Assembly (NCBI GenBank): GCA_037176705.1
Contig: CM073907.1
Location: 11,563,001 to 11,627,000, forward strand
DNA length: 64,000 nucleotides
Direction: 5' to 3'
Source: Molossus alvarezi
Lineage: Eukaryota; Chordata; Mammalia; Chiroptera; Molossidae
Shown one piece after another: positions 63,566-64,000 of this stretch; position 1 is the first letter of the stretch; the number at the start of each line of letters is the position of its first letter. The notes beneath the pieces were generated by a model. It searched no databases. It was given only the letters and a program-made list of their open reading frames with translations, and had not been told where the DNA came from. Both the position numbers and the translations under genes were made by a program.

Positions 63566-64000
63566 AAAAAGCACGACTGCTCTCCTGTGTTAACTTTCCC
63601 TCACTTACGCTGCGTTAAAAGACATAGGAGACTAGCAGAGCAGCACACAGTGTCCGCGGTGTCACAGAACGGGAAGAGCTCAGGGTGAGTTACTGGGAGT
63701 TCAAGTTATAAAGACAGATAAGGTGGTGCTGACTCAGTCCCTCGAGAAGCATCAACATTGGTCCAGGGAATTAAAGGAGGACTGGATCCCGTCCTAATTG
63801 TTGTTGGCAAGGCCAAGACCTACACTAACAAGCTGGTCCTCCACAGCTGTGCTGCTTTGGCAACCAAGAGGATTTTCTAATTCACTGTCCTGATCAGAAC
63901 ATTAAAAATGGAGCTGTCCACCAAAAATGTAGGAAATCTGCAATGCAAATCAGTAGAGGACCTGGATGCCAAATTCAAAGATCACCGGACACGATGCAAA

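Larger units (their letters stand above)
56837..64000 (-). other. CERS3 upstream intron (partial), continuing past the window
   Basis: The acceptor AG at 56838-56837 closes this intron, whose donor is not in the window. I searched both the translations and the minus-strand sequence for the human N-terminus (WFWLERFWLPP, FVKPSHL) and found neither. It holds antisense L1 fragments (57240-59500), SINEs near 58.7, 59.1 and 63.3 kb and a MIR near 63.05 kb. From about 60,400 to 63,000 I recognise nothing. Confidence 0.7.

Noticed and set aside
63600..63740. A consensus donor-like gtaagt on the minus strand, a TATA-like tract and a TGACTCA (AP-1) word, suggesting a CERS3 first exon.
   Set aside because: The TATA word fits the plus strand better, and a promoter here would lie downstream of the CERS3 start-codon exon, which is beyond the window.
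63720..64000. Possible gene or processed pseudogene fragment at the window edge.
   Set aside because: No continuous frame and no protein I recognise; left unannotated.

Overview
This is a mammalian nuclear window, almost certainly from a bat of the Yangochiroptera (vesper-bat side). The evidence is at least 31 copies of bat-type (Ves-like) tRNA-derived SINEs, many with exact target-site duplications (TSDs), plus a short hAT element that I recognise as SPIN ('Space Invaders'), a family known from vesper bats. Ancient mammalian repeats (MIR, L2, old L1, MaLR LTRs, Charlie/Tigger DNA transposons) fill much of the rest.

One protein-coding gene is recognisable: CERS3 (ceramide synthase 3) on the minus strand. 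Nine coding exons lie between 56,836 and 5,153, with all donors GT, all acceptors AG, and compatible phases. They join into one open frame of 325 codons plus stop, equivalent to residues 59-383 of the 383-residue human protein. The frame covers the Hox-like domain, the Lag1p/TLC catalytic region with HH and HD, the last membrane segments and the acidic C-terminal tail. The first coding exon (start codon, about 57 residues) was not found and must lie beyond 64,000. Introns are about 5.2, 6.1, 0.9, 2.1, 3.1, 3.8, 12.5 and 17.0 kb.

Layout: 1-5,152 is downstream of CERS3 and holds L1 remnants, SINEs and a 36-bp minisatellite at 1,567-2,252. The span 5,153-22,458 holds the last two exons and a 17-kb intron with an old L1, a MaLR LTR and several SINEs. 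The span 22,459-35,077 is a SINE-dense intron with a 44-bp minisatellite at 27,093-27,356. The span 35,078-56,836 holds the catalytic and Hox-like exons, with nested SINE/hAT/L1/LTR insertions. The span 56,837-64,000 is intronic: nested antisense L1 pieces, then a stretch with few recognisable repeats.

I saw no RNA gene, CRISPR array or second gene. tRNA-like sequences are SINE heads. No undescribed biological system is evident. The points most worth a second look are the SPIN copy beside the Hox-like exon, the composite insertion right next to a CERS3 splice donor, the serial insertions into one target, and three CERS3 residue changes. Comparisons with human CERS3 and repeat consensus sequences are from memory; no alignment was run.
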